Assembly (NCBI RefSeq): GCF_033568475.1
Contig: NC_133120.1
Span: 82,436,151-82,500,150, forward strand
Reading direction: 5' to 3'
DNA from: Henckelia pumila
Taxonomy: Eukaryota > Streptophyta > Magnoliopsida > Lamiales > Gesneriaceae
DNA length: 64,000 nucleotides
The position numbers were made by a program, and so were the translations under genes. The notes under the pieces were generated by a model. That model saw only the letters and a program-made list of their open reading frames with translations. It was not told the DNA's origin and ran no database searches. This document shows, piece by piece, positions 33,179 to 46,100 of this stretch (the first letter of the stretch is position 1; each line of letters opens with the position of its first letter).

Positions 33179-34306
33179 TGTAAGGGATATTATGGTTCAT
33201 AAAAATTATTAGAATTAGATGTTGTCACTAGGTGTTGACAACATCCTACACAATATGCAGCGGAAATATTAAAACGTGAAAAGTAACAGCAAACCAACAG
33301 TAAAAATAATCAAGAGTAAATATGCACAAGTACTAAAGTAATAAAAGGTTGCACATAAAACAGATTCAGATGTTGTCACAAGGTGTTGACAACATCTTCA
33401 ATAACACCTTGATTAACATGCATCAGAATTTATGAAAGCATGAATAAAATAGATAAGCAACCAAATAAATTAGACTCAAGTATTTAAGCAAGAGTATAAA
33501 ATACTCTTGCAGCGCCTCAGGGCAAAACTTTCACTAGAAAATAATCAAAGAGTTTTACAAACCCTAAAACTAGTGAATTATTGTAAAAATCAATTTTCTC
33601 AAAACATGTGAAAAAATAAAGAATAAAACAAATAAACCAACTCCTAAAAATCTACTGAAGGTAGACAAGAAAATCAAGAGAATAGAGTTGGCCCTAGATG
33701 CCAAAACACGAGAGCAAAAAGGCTTTCAATCTTCGATCTTCAATCCTCAATCAACATGCTCTCAAACTCTTCAAGGCATCTACAAAAAATAATTTCAGCA
33801 AATAGACAAGGACTCTTCAACGTGAAAGCACTCCAGAAAGTCGAGTTCCTTGTCTTCTACACTTAAGCTCTCTCGTCTCTCTCTTTTATTTTGTACGCTC
33901 AAATTCTCATCTACGGCTTGAGATCTCTCTTTTTTGCGCTCTCTCGTTTTTCTCCAAGCCACCTCAATCTCTACACTCTCTTCTTCTATTTAAGCGTGTC
34001 AGCTTATCTCTAAAAAGACTTGATCATATTTTCTTTCAAACTTGAACCAATCTACAAAGATAAGGAAATAATATTAAGTTAGGAGATAAATATATATTAT
34101 GATAAGTGCATAATATCTCCTACAAAATAATCAAGTAAATATTTAAGCTCTTTAAGATATATGAATATCTTATTCTATAATAAAACAATTCCTATTTAAA
34201 ATATCTCAAACACTTAGATAGGAAAAAGTATCAATCCAAGAAAGGCAAAACACCACAATAAATCTTTCACAATATAGAAAATATATCAAGGATTTTATTC
34301 CTTTCA
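33179..34306 (-). repeat. 3' LTR of the SIRE-type element
   Basis: 1128 bp, starting TGAAAGGAATAAAATCC (minus strand) right after the purine tract GGCAAAAAGGGAAGAT, and ending ATATCCCTTACA. It includes a TATA-like CTTAAATAG near 33990 and two of the palindromic mini-repeats (33218 and 33369). Confidence 0.85.
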
Positions 34307-34371
34307 ATCTTCCCTTTTTGCCTTTCTGGACAAAACATCTAAAAGAAAATCAGCAACTCCCCCTGAATATT

Positions 34372-36321
34372 TGTAACGCCCCATTTTTTTTTATCTTAAT
34401 TGATGTTATTTGAGATATTCGGTGATTTCAGAATTCGAGATCGGACTTTTTATTAATCAGGGACCTTTTTGCAATTTTCAAAAATTTCAGGGACTAAAAC
34501 GCAAAAAGTGGATTTGTTATAAGATTGAGACTTTGACTAAGTCTTCATTTCCTCCCCTTATCTCCTCCATCTCGATTTCCCTCCATTGAAGACGATCAAA
34601 GATTTTCCAAGCTTTTGTGATTTCATTTCTAGCTCAATCCGTCCGATAGAATTGATTTCTGACTTGATATCTGCGATCACAGCGACGAGTGCTCCGTTTG
34701 GAAGTAAGTTTATCTTAATTCTGAGAAGTTTGAATTTATTGATGTTGTCAGATTTTTTTATATTCGGAGAGGATGATTATGAGTTAGCAGTGATCGTTTA
34801 TCTAAGACGGTTCGAAGATCTAACGACAATCGGAATTGTTATGATTTTTCTTGTCATTTTTGAAAATGATGATTTTGAGATGTGTTGATTTTGTGTTGGG
34901 TTTGATGTTTGATGATTGGAATGAGTTTGTTGAGCTGTTGTTTTGCTGTCTGCATTTCCGGATTGATCAGTTTATAGTCGTTATGCTGTCAGTTTGAGTT
35001 TTGGATATCGTTTCGATATTTTGATTATTATTGAGTTTTGATTGAGTTTTGATATTGATTTTGATCCGTGACTTCTTCTGATAGATTGATTGGGATTCCT
35101 TGTAGTTGCTAGAGTTGCAGCTTTTGACAAGTTTGGAAGAGTTGAGCCGATATAGTATCGATGTCTTTCTATATCGATTAATGAACTTGATTGGATAGTT
35201 TTTGAATTGAGAATTTTTGTTTTCAGATTGAAGTTTGGAACGACAAAGAAGAGGTATAAGACGACTTCGTAATGGAATGAGACGATTAACTCGAATCAGG
35301 ATTGACTCGAGTGTCCTAGAAGAAATCACATATTGCATGTTTTGATTTCTTATTTGATTATATGATTGAAATTATATTGAGTGCATTAGATTACATTGCA
35401 TTCATATTGAGCCTTGATTTGTTCAATTTGAATTAGACGATCTAGGGATTGTAGTCGAGTAGCTTGGTAGGCGATTTACTACCTTGTCGAGTAGCTCACT
35501 ATAATGCTCTTGAGTCTAGAGGATTAAAGCATGCCATGTCCACCTCGAGAGGGGAGTCGGTGTGATTGTGGATGTTTTAGCTTCGGGATCCCAAACCGAA
35601 GAAAGAAAGAATGGAAGAAATTCATTGATTGTCTGAGTCTGATAATCCAGAAGTTTAAAGACATGCATATCATTTTAAATACAGTACTTGATTGAATTAT
35701 TTGATTATATGGGGAACGAGTTTTTATATGACTTGATATGTTTATTTGATTGCATGTCAGTCTCTTTTACTGAAAATATTATTCTCACCGGATTATCCGG
35801 CTGTTGTCTTTGTTTGTATGTGTACTTGGCAACAGGTGAGGCAGGAATGAATCAGAGACAACATGGCTAGAGGATTGAGAGAATAGAGTGAGGCTTGGAT
35901 GTTAGGAGTCACTTTGTAATTGAACTCCTTTTTGTATTAAATAAGTCCGAACTAGATGGACCTTGTTATGCATGCTTTATTTTGTGAGGTTTGTATAACT
36001 CATTACATATATGTTGTATCTTGTTGAATGAGATTTTAATGTTGTTATTGTGGATTGAATGGAATTGAATTGGAGAAGAAAACCAGAATTTTTCTGGGCA
36101 GAGGGTCTCGCTCGATCGGCGAATTCTTGCAGATCGAGCGAGCACCTTTAGTAGCGAGGCAGTGTATTTGAATTTTGTGCTCGCTCGATCGGTAAGATTT
36201 TACTGATCGAGCGAGCACCACTTTAAAAAAAAAATTCCTTGAATTCTTTAATCCTATTCTTTTAATTGAATTGATTAATTTAATTACCCTGAGATTGCAT
36301 GATTAAAATCTAGGCCTCACA
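34372..36321 (+). repeat. 5' LTR of the gypsy element
   Basis: 1950 bp. Near its 3' end are two hairpins of the type CTCGCTCGATCGG ... CGATCGAGCGAGC (about 36109-36145 and 36181-36219). Confidence 0.9.
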
Positions 36322-36326
36322 TTAAG

Positions 36327-36338
36327 TGGTATCAGAGC
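36327..36338 (+). other. Primer binding site, initiator tRNA-Met type
   Basis: TGGTATCAGAGC five bases after the 5' LTR. Confidence 0.85.
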
Positions 36339-36671
36339 GATAAGTTCCTGGATTTTGTTCTAGAAGTGAGCGGGGTAGACCGAGTCCGCTTGACCTGGAT
36401 TTCTCGCATGTGATTGATTAATTCTATGATTACAGAATATGCAAGCATGCTTTATGGATTGAAAATTTATTTGAATTACGTGACTTGGAGATTCAAATTG
36501 TTAAAGCATGATTTGATTGAGATATGAACTGTATTCATGCATTGATCTGAGTTCCATCTATCGTATTGGTAAGACGACCAGAGGTTTCTTAACACTGAAA
36601 TGGTGAGATGTGAATTGAATTATCCGTGTTCTAACCCCTGTCAATTTAGATGGGTACTCGAAGAAGGCTAG

Positions 36672-38942
36672 ATGAATACTCCACCGATTGTTCCTACTAC
36701 AGAAACTCCTCCGGTTATGACTCCTCCGGTGGTACAGATGGATGAAACGATCACGCCTATGGAAGCCTTACTGAAAAGATTCAAATCCTTCAGGCCACCG
36801 TATTTGAATGGGAAAGAGAATCCAGTAGATTGTGAGAGTTGGTTTGATGATATAGATCAGCTCTTCGATTCGCTCGACTACTCTGACGACCGCAGGGTTA
36901 GATTGGTTATTCATCAACTGCAGCGAGTGGCAAAAAGTTGGTGGATGACAACCAAGAAAGCCAAAGAGAACAGAGGTACGAAAATCACTTGGGCACTTTT
37001 TAAATCTGAATTCTATAAAAGATTTTTCCCAGTTTCCTATCGAAAGGACAATGGTGCCGAGTTTGCAAATTTGAAGCAAGGTAATATGAGTATCGAGGAC
37101 TATGTTGCGAAATTTGACAGTTTACTGAGGTTCGCCCCGCATATTGCCGACAATGAGGAGGCAAAAGCAGACCAGTTCATTAACGGTTTGCACCCTGACA
37201 TCTTTATTCTGGTGAATACTGGGAGGCCAGATAACTTTTCAGATGCGATGGATCAGGCCAAGGGGGCAGAAGCGGGAATGTTAAGGAAGAGGGAGAATCA
37301 GTACCAGCCTCAACAGCAACAACAGAGGCAGTATCAAAATCAGCCGCAGATGAATGAGGGTGGTAACAGTGGTGGTGGCAAGAAGAACTATTTCCATCCC
37401 AAAGGAAAGCAGTTCAAGAAGTCTGGAAGCAGTTCTTCGAGCTCGAGTGGTTCGAGACAGTTCAGTTCTGGTCAGGGTTCAGGATCTTCTGGATCTTTGT
37501 GTAGCAAGTGCGGAGGACGACACTCCAGCGACCAGTGTAGGGGAATCTTTGGGAACTGCTACATCTGTCAGCAAACGGGACATTATACCAGACAGTGTCC
37601 TCAGAAGGGTTCTGACCAGACTCAGAGTGGAAATGCCTCTCGACAGTCATCTCAGTCTCAGAGGCAATCGACTGCAGTTCACTCGTCCCAACCTCAACAG
37701 CAGAATCGTCAGGGAGGTAATCAAAGTTCGAATCAATCTTCCCGACCTCAGGCTAGAGAGTTTGCTTTGAACGAAGATGAGGCTCAAGCTGCACCGAATG
37801 ATGTGATTACAGGTAACTGTAAGATTTTTGGTTATCCTGCATTTATTCTGATAGATACAGGTGCTTCTCACTCTTTCTTATCTGAGAAATTTGTGTCGAT
37901 GCATGCCTTGCCTTTTGAGCCTTTGCCTGCTGTAGTTTCTGTTACTTCACCTTTGGGTGGAGGAATTGTTTTGAAGAATTTCGTTAGAAATTGTGGTTTG
38001 AGTTTTGAAGGAAATTTGATCGAGTTCGACTGTATTGTACTTGGGTTGTTTGACTTTGATTGCATAGTTGGCATAGATGTTTTGACTAAGTACAGGACTA
38101 AAGTAGATTGTTTTCAGAAGATAGTACGTTTCAGACCAGAGATGTCAGAAGAGTGGAGATTCTTTGGTAAGGGCTCTCGTTCTAAAATTCCTTTGATATC
38201 TGTCTTATCTATGAATAGATTACTACAGAGAGGAGACAAAGGATTTCTTGTTTATTCAATCGATAATCTGAAGTTTAGCCCTGAGCTGAACGATATACCA
38301 GTGGTTAGGGAATTCTCTGATGTGTTTGCAGATGAGATTCTGGGATTACCACCTATTCGTGAGATTGAATTTGGCATCGAACTGACGTCAGGTACTCAAC
38401 CAATTTCGAAAGCTCCGTACAGAATGACTCCGATCGAATTGAAGGAACTGAAGAAGCAGTTGGAAGACCTGATTGCCAAGGGATACATCCGACCCAGTGT
38501 ATCGCCTTGGGGTGCTCCTGTCCTGTTTGTTAGAAAGAAAGATGGCTCTATGCGTCTCTGCATTGACTACCGCCAACTGAATCAGGCGACAGTTAAGAAC
38601 AGGTATCCTTTACCGCGTATAGATGATCTTTTTGATCAATTGCAGGGTTCGTGTATCTATTCAAAGATAGATTTGAGGTCTGGGTATCACCAGATGAGAG
38701 TTCGTGAAGAGGATGTCCCTAAGACGGCGTTTCGAACGAGGTATGACCATTTTGAATTTCTTGTCATGCCGTTCGGTTTGACGAACGCCCCAGCGGTCTT
38801 TATGGGGTTGATGAACCGAATCTTTCAGCGTTTTCTTGATGAGTTTGTGATTATTTTCATTGACGATATCTTGATCTATTCTAAGAGCCGCACCGAGCAT
38901 GCAGAACATTTGAGAACTGTGTTGCAGATTTTGAGGACATAA
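36672..38942 (+). pseudogene. Gypsy gag - protease - reverse transcriptase segment
   Basis: A 756-codon open stretch. Capsid-type gag occupies about residues 1-210 ([30 protein letters not shown]). A Gln/Ser-rich linker leads to two knuckle-like Cys clusters, the second a CX2CX4HX4C ([14 protein letters not shown]). The aspartic protease has [12 protein letters not shown] begins with the [19 protein letters not shown] region and reaches the catalytic FIDDILIYS. It ends at a TAA just after the RT catalytic motif, where the family normally reads on, so the stop is a disabling mutation rather than the natural end. The rest of pol continues in the next segments. Confidence 0.9.
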
Positions 38943-40184
38943 CAGTTATTCGCCAAGCTTTCGAAGTGTGAATTTTGGCTTGACAAAGTTGTCTTTCTGG
39001 GGCACATTATTTCAGGAGATGGGATTGCTGTGAATCCCAGCAAGATAGAAGCAGTGACAAACTGGCGCAGGCCGACTTCTGTGCCAGAAATCCGATTTAT
39101 GGATTTGGCGGGTTATTATCGTAGATTTATTCAGGGTTTCTCTTCTATTGCGAAGCCTATCACCCAGCTGACTCAGAAGAATGATCCTTTTCTGTGGACA
39201 GATGATTGTGAAGCCAGTTTTGTTGATTTGAAGAAGAGATTAACCAGTGCTCCGATTCTTTCTATTCCATCTGGTACTGGAGGTTTCACAGTTTATTGCG
39301 ATGCTTCTCATCTTGGTCTCGGTTGTATTCTTATGCAGAGGAAGCACGTGATAGCATATGCGTCGAGGCAGCTGAAACCGCACGAGACTCGCTACCCAGT
39401 TCATGATCTTGATCTTGCTGCTATTGTTTTTGCCTTGAAGATTTGGCGTCACTACTTGTACGGTGAGTCTTTTGAGATCTTTTCGGATCATAAGAGTCTG
39501 AAGTATTTATTTTCACAGTCTGAGTTGAATATGAGACAGAGGAGATGGTTAGATTTGTTGAAAGACTTCGACTGCGAGATTAAGTACTACCCGGGGAAGT
39601 CGAATGCAACTGCCGTTGCTTTGAGTCGTAAGCTTTGCTCTTTATCTCTTTCGACGATCGGTGTTTCTCGTTTAATCGATGACTGTTGCACTTCTGGGTT
39701 GGAGTTTGAGTCAGATAGAAATCCGATAAGAGTTTGTGCGATTCAGGCCGAGCCAGAGTTGTTTGTGTCGATCAGAGAAGCACAGAAATCAGATGAGAGT
39801 ATTCAGAAGTCGATAGAGAAAGTGAGATCAGGACACCAGTCTGAGTTTCAGGTCAGGGATGATGTTTTGTTTGTGAATAGCCGTATTGTTGTGCCTGAGA
39901 TTGATGAGTTAAGACAGCGTACTCTGAGAGAGGCGCATTGCAGTCGGTTCAGTGTTCATCCCGGAGGCCGAAATATGTATAACGACCTGAAGAGTCAGTT
40001 TTGGTGGAAGAAGATGAAGAGTGATGTTGCGAGGTTTGTTTCCCGATGTCTAAACTGTCAGCAAGTGAAAGCCGAGAGAAAAAGGCCGGGAGGTCTTCTG
40101 CACAGTTTGTCTATTCCGGAATGGAAGTGGGATCATCTCAATGGACTTCGTCACAAAACTACCCCGGTCTGTTCGGGGTTGTGA
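38943..40184 (+). pseudogene. Gypsy RT thumb - RNase H - integrase zinc segment
   Basis: Follows the stop in the same frame. It has the end of RT (CEFWLDKVVFLGHIIS, IEAVTNWRRP), RNase H (TVYCDASHLGLGCIL, IFSDHKSLKYLF) and the HHCC zinc finger of integrase (H..VHPGGRNMYNDLK..FWW, CLNCQQVKAE). The usual ADALSR at the end of RNase H reads AVALSR, an Asp-to-Val change. Near 40135-40140 the frame slips by one base at the start of the integrase core, which then continues in another frame. Confidence 0.88.
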
Positions 40185-41181
40185 TGCTATTTGGGTTGTG
40201 ATTGATAGGTTGACAAAGTCTGCTTGTTTCATTCCGTATCGGATGACTTATCGACACGACCAGATGGCAGAGTTGTACGTCAGAGAGATCGTCAGATTGC
40301 ACGGTGTGCCGTGATCCATTGTTTCTGACCGAGATCCTCGGTTTACTTCTCACTTCTGGCACAGTCTGCAAGAGGCTCTTGGTACTAGATTGCACTTAAG
40401 TACAACATACCATCCTCAGACCGACGGTCAATCAGAACGGACGATTCAGACTCTGGAGGATATGTTACAAGCAGTGGTGCTTGACTTTGGCACTACTTGG
40501 CAAGATTCATTGCCTCTCGTTGAGTTTTCGTACAACAACAGCTTACAGACGAGTGTAGGAATGGCACCCTTTGAAGCGCTGTAAGGAAAGAAGTGCAGAT
40601 CTCCTCTGTACTGGGATGAGATATCTGAGTCCCCAGACTTGGGACCAGATATGATTCGTGATATGGCTGAGCAGGTGAAGATTATTCGATTGAGAATGAA
40701 GACTGCTCAGGACCGACAAGCCAAGTATGCGAATATCAGACGCAGATCTCCATCTTTTGATCAGGGAGACCGTGTATTCTTGAAGATTTCTCCGTTTAGA
40801 GGTACTGTTAGATTTGGGAAAAGAGGGAAGTTGTCACCGAGATTCATCGGTCCGTACGAAATTTTACAGAAGATAGGCGATCTAGCCTACCGATTAGCAC
40901 TTCCTCCTTCTTTATCTGGTATTCACGACGTCTTTCACGTCTCGATGTTGAGGAAATACCATCCCGATCCTTCTTATGTACTTCAGCCTGACGAAGCCGA
41001 ACTTGATGAAACTCTGAGTTATTTCGAAAGACCGATTCAGATCCTTGACAGAAAGGAGAAACAGCTCAGAACCAAAAAGATTTCTCTGGTGAAAGTTCAC
41101 TGGAGTCATCACGGAGTCGAAGAAGCGACTTGGGAGACAGAATCTGACATGAGACAGAGATTTCCTGAGTTATTCGTCTGA
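40185..41181 (+). pseudogene. Gypsy integrase core and chromodomain-like C-terminus
   Basis: Pieces in shifted frames carry the integrase core ([45 protein letters not shown]) and the C-terminal domain (GDRVFLKISPFRG, LSPRFIGPYEI). The tail YHPDPSYVLQ ... VHWSHHGVEEATWE is chromodomain-like and typical of chromoviruses. A TGA interrupts after LHGVP (40312-40314) and a TAA after MAPFEAL (40582-40584). The last frame ends naturally at 41181, about 85 bases before the purine tract. Confidence 0.88.
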
Positions 41182-41264
41182 TGTGAGTTTTAATTCTGTT
41201 CTTGAATTCTTAATTATCTTCTTATGAGTTGATATCGATGATTTCGAGGACGAAATCTTTTCTT

Positions 41265-41277
41265 AGAGGGGGAGAAT
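41265..41277 (+). other. Polypurine tract of the gypsy element
   Basis: AGAGGGGGAGAAT directly before the 3' LTR. Confidence 0.8.
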
Positions 41278-41595
41278 TGTAACGCCCCGTTTTTTATCTT
41301 AATTGATGTTATTTGAGATATTCGGTGATTTCAGAATTCGAGATCGGACTTTTTATTAATCAGGGACCTTTTTGTAATTTTCGGAAATTTCAGGGACTAA
41401 AACGCAAAAAGTGGATTTGTTATAAGATTGAGACTTTGACTAAGTCTTTATTTCCTCCCCTTATCTCCTCCATCTCGATTTCCCTCCATTGAAGACGATC
41501 AAAGATTTTCCAAGCTTTTGTGATTTCATTTCTAGCTCAATCCGTCCGGTAGAATTGATTTCTGACTTGATATCTGCGATCACAGCGACGAGTGC

Positions 41596-43126
41596 TATAG
41601 TAACCCGTATCCAGAATTAGCGATTAATGAATATATTAATCATGTAATCATGTTTAGATTAAGTAAAACATGATTAAGGAAATTCCAAAAGGGTTAACGG
41701 AGTTCATAAATGGATCCAGGACACTCGAAAATGGCTTGGAAGACCCCAAGACTCGAGTGGGATCGGAACCACCGATCCAGGATCGGAGCTTCCGATCTTG
41801 GTGACATCGGAACCAAATCGGAACCACATCGGAAGCAAGGAGATCGGATCTTCCGATCAGCAATCGGAGCTTCCGATCGACTGTCGGTGACATGTGTGTG
41901 GTTGCATGTGGTTGAGATTGACACGTGGCATCGGAGCTTCCGATTGGAGGAACGGAGCTTCCGATCTACATGTTCGGAGCTTCCGATCAGGGAACGGAAC
42001 TTCCGATCAGGGAACGGAACTTCCGATCGACGTCTATAAATATAGGGTCCGAGCTCCTCATTTCTTGCCAATTCCGAATTCCTCTCCTTCGCCCTAGTAG
42101 CTCTATTTTGGGCTTTGGGTACTCTTATTTTAGAGTTGGAGTGGGAAATATACTTTAGTATAGTCAGACAGTGTCTGACATAGTAGCGGAGCATTGCTCG
42201 TGTAGCGGAGCAGTGCTCGAGGCTGTGGATCTGTAGCAGGGGTGTACCCCTAGTTGCGAGATAGTCGCCATCAGTGGGCTGACGACGGACGCAGGTATAG
42301 CTATGGTCTCCTTAAATTATTTAGGAGTATGCAATAGCTAAGTTAAGGCTTTTAGAGCTTAATGAATGATGCATGGGTATTTGCATTGTAGAGCTGATGT
42401 AGGCTTGGAACCTAGAGTTGGACTGCTAGGAACTGCCTGTAGTAAGGTACGCAAGTACATACTGAGATTGCCAGCGGGTTTTGCATGCTTATATGTTGCA
42501 TTTGTGTGTCATGTTATTATGCAGCATGTGCATATCATATTGTGTCTGTCCATCTTGAGAGATGAGTCATGAAGGGACGCTCAGCCCTGTCTGGATGGTT
42601 GATGTCTAGGGCCTATTGACTGACGGGTCATGGGTGGCTAGTATCGGGGGACACGGTCCACGTCCTGTAGGAATGAGCAGTGTACGCAGGGTTTGCTCCC
42701 CGGGTTGTACCACTCATATCCTAGGCACCATTACTGAGCAGTTATATACAGTTATCCCAGATATAGATACCCTATCATTTGCATGCATCATATTTGTATG
42801 TTTTACCCAGTGCTTTCGTATTGAGCTTAGAGCTCACGTCCAGTTTTTTCTGTGTACCTGGACACCCCATTCGACGGGGCAGGTGTAGGTGCAGGATTCA
42901 GCGCCAGGAGCTTGGAGTAGCCAGCGTCCAGTGAAGACAGCAAGATTAGCTGTAGGTTTTGCCTTTAGGGTTTATTTTTTCGATTGGGTTGTATAATCGA
43001 ATTTATTTAACCGGTTGTATTCTGCCGGTCTGTTTTTATTTAAGTCTTCCGCAGCGATTTATTTAATGCATGTTTAATTATGCTCTTAACTCTGATTAGG
43101 TAGTGGATCCGGGTAGGGTCACTACA
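41596..43126 (+). repeat. 5' LTR of the nested LARD-like element
   Basis: 1531 bp. It has eight copies of a CGGAGCTTCCGATC-like palindrome (about 41778-42031) directly before the TATA box. Confidence 0.9.
42033..42044 (+). promoter_or_regulatory. TATA box of the nested LTR
   Basis: TCTATAAATATA follows the palindrome array; the matching box in the other LTR is at 47933-47944. Confidence 0.7.
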
Positions 43127-43131
43127 TTTAT

Positions 43132-43143
43132 TGGTATCAGAGC
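43132..43143 (+). other. Primer binding site, initiator tRNA-Met type
   Basis: TGGTATCAGAGC six bases after the LTR. Confidence 0.85.
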
Positions 43144-46100
43144 ATATGCATGCAAGATACTTGGGATATAGTATTAAAACTTTGGGTTATCCTTATAGGA
43201 TGGATGAGACCTTGGAAGAGGTGATGATGTGGCAATTAGTTTGCCCAGAGACTATCATCGTCGGCAGGATTTCTGAAGATTTGGCTAATGGGATTCTAGC
43301 AAGTGCGGACATGAGTGATAGATCGTGTCCGAGTTTTCAAGACTTCTACTCATGTGGATCCTAGTTTTGGATCGAGTACCGGATGCCAGAGGCAGTGGCA
43401 GAGCATTGGATGGGACGCACTTGATGCTTGCATCTGTACAGTCCATACCATGATGACACTACTCTGAAGATTCTCCAGTCATAGTTGGAGAGATTGCCAG
43501 ATAGACCTTCACCAAAGAATGTCTCGAGTGCCTAAAGCATGACAGGTTTCGAGAGTGAGGTCTTTAACCTCATGCAGAACATGGTTTTGCCGGTATGCCG
43601 ATATCGATACGTTCGGTAGGCACACGGGAAACTTCATGTTCAGAAGCATGATATGAATACAAGAAGAACGCTGATGGTAGATCGTGATCAGAAGGGGTGG
43701 ACTGACATACACTGATGCAGAGCATAGCTGGTTAGCTATCACGTGTCATTTCTCCGGAGTTCTTCGTAGGAGGACATGTAGAGAGACTTGGTCGGGAGTA
43801 TGCTTGTATCGATGCGTGTGTCGATTAGAAGCTTCATGCTCAAGAAACGAAGATTAGTACGATGATTGTAAATACTGTATCGTTGTAGTTGTAAACAGTA
43901 TTTCAGTTGTAATGAATCATCATACTTTAGTTGTATCATTTCAAGTTCGATTGTACATTTCATTGTATTTTGAATACTGTATGTATTACATGAGATTGTA
44001 ATAAAGAGAATTGTACATAACTTGATATAAGTGATACATGTTTTATTTATCCAGCAATTCGTGAACGATTGCAAGTGATTTTTCTAGGATTGGCATTGTT
44101 TTAGTTGATTAGTGTTCAACTGTGGTAAACTCATGGGATTTGAGTGGGCCGACTGTGACAGTGTGATTTGTGGTTAGTCTGGGCGTTTTCCTAGAATTGA
44201 CTTAGTTGGTCAGTGGACTAAGTTAGTGCCAGTGATGAGTGGACTCATCTGGAGGCATTAAGAGTATTGTTCGGTTTAGAACATTTGGGCTTTGTTCTAG
44301 GTTGTTTCCTTAGAACAGGCTATCTGACCTTCGTTAGGTGTGATGATGAGTTTTCATCGGGATACAAGGTCCAGTATATGCCGAGAGTTGTAGACTATGA
44401 CCATGACTAGACGTGATGGGGCGCGACCCTATGCCAGTATTACTTTGGGAGTCTTTGTACTTCAGAGGTTACCTGGGAGCCTTTGTGCTTCAGGAGATGG
44501 CGGTGGGAAGGATACTCAGTCTAGGGATTGGGTGACAGTCACGACAGGGTATGACCTTGGATTAGATATCAGCTTTGATATCAATAGTTCGATATCGTCT
44601 GGTGTGCCAGAGATATAGTTTGAGTGTTCTGCTATGGGAACCAGTCATGGAGGGATTTTCTTGACAAGTGTATACTCTGAGCAGATAGGTATTAACCTTT
44701 GGGTTACTGCTAGACGTGTGGATCTAGTAGGCGGACGGATTTCTACCAGCGATGACTAGGGGTTGTCATCAGAATTGTGGTTAGAATTTTCTTGTGATAG
44801 GAATTATCCAAGATACTGGATGGAATATTGTTTTAAGACTTAGACTCGAAATAGGAGAAATACTCCATGATGAATGACTTTATCTGCGAGGAATTATATC
44901 AGATGTTGAAGATTGTACATGACTATTTAAGATGTGAGGGAAGCATGGCCTATGACCGTGGAACCTTGGTGGTTGTCCAGGTGGGTTAACAGGGTAAGCT
45001 ACCTTAGTCTTAAACTGTTGTACAATCTTAACAAGGGATATGATCAGGAGAGTGTTCGAAGATTGTGGAAATCTTTGGGATTCTTTAGTTATTATTCTTG
45101 GACTTGACGAGCTGTGGTGTTCATTCTGGATGGACGAAGCAAGGATAGTTAGTGCAGTGGTTGCGCTAAGTACTGTCTGATATTTTCAGAGATTGAACGT
45201 AGGATTTTCCATGGGATGGAAATGGGCTTAGTTTATCTTGATTTTTGCCTTGGGTGAACAAGACAACGATTAGTAGTGCTAAGGTTGCATGGGATCTGTG
45301 CTAGTGACTACTAGTGGTTATTGGGTAACTCTGACAGAGTTAGGATGATTAAAGTCCAGAATACGAAGTAGCGGTTAGTAGTGCTGAAAAGGCGCAAGAC
45401 TTGTGCCAAGTAAACTACTTATGTACCGTGATCTGACGCCGTTTGGAAATGGTTCCTTGTGGCAGCTGAGTCATGGTTATTGATTGAGCCATGTAGGTTG
45501 GATAATCAGTGGTGATATGGTTTGATCTGATAAGTGCGAGCTTAAGTAGATCGACAAATTCAATTGGTTGAGCCAATCAAGGTTGATCAGGATGTATCAT
45601 ATACTTGAGATAGTATTTTGTCGAATAATGCTTATGGGAAGAGTACTGAATACCATCTCAGAGAAATTGGAGATTTGAGTTATTTAGTCTCAATGATCGC
45701 CAGAGATGAATCTTCTGGGATTGCTGTAATCGGGAACGATTGCAAGTGGACTTGTATGATCAAGTTAGGTGCTAACTTGATAGTGGAGACAAGCAAGTGA
45801 GTTGGTAGTTTCCAGTATAGTGAATTCTTGTTAAGAAAGAAGCTGATATTAATTCAATCAATTGCTTAGTGATAGCAATAGGTCAAGAATGGATAATGTT
45901 GTTGTTTCATGTGAAAGTTTTCCATTGAACCAACAATAGTGAAGATTGTTGACCGGACATTTCGGTTAAGTGAGGGCATCTATGTGTACCGTTGTGTTTG
46001 GATCCGACGAATAGTTGGGAATGCTAATGGACATTAGCAAGGAAATATCAGTTGTCTGATCTGTGTGACATTAGCTAGGATCTGATCCTCGAGATCTAGC

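Noticed and set aside
34967-35338. Minus-strand frame of 123 codons (and its twin at 49321-49677)
   Set aside because: It lies inside the two LTRs of the gypsy element, is AT-driven and changes length between copies.
41778-42031. Heat-shock elements in the LARD LTR
   Set aside because: The palindrome CGGAGCTTCCG does not fit the nGAAnnTTCn spacing of a heat-shock element.
41654-42194. Frames with repeated DRKLRS / ASDRG peptides in the LARD LTRs
   Set aside because: They translate the GGAGCTTCCGATC palindrome array; the TATA box lies at its end, so it is regulatory, not coding.
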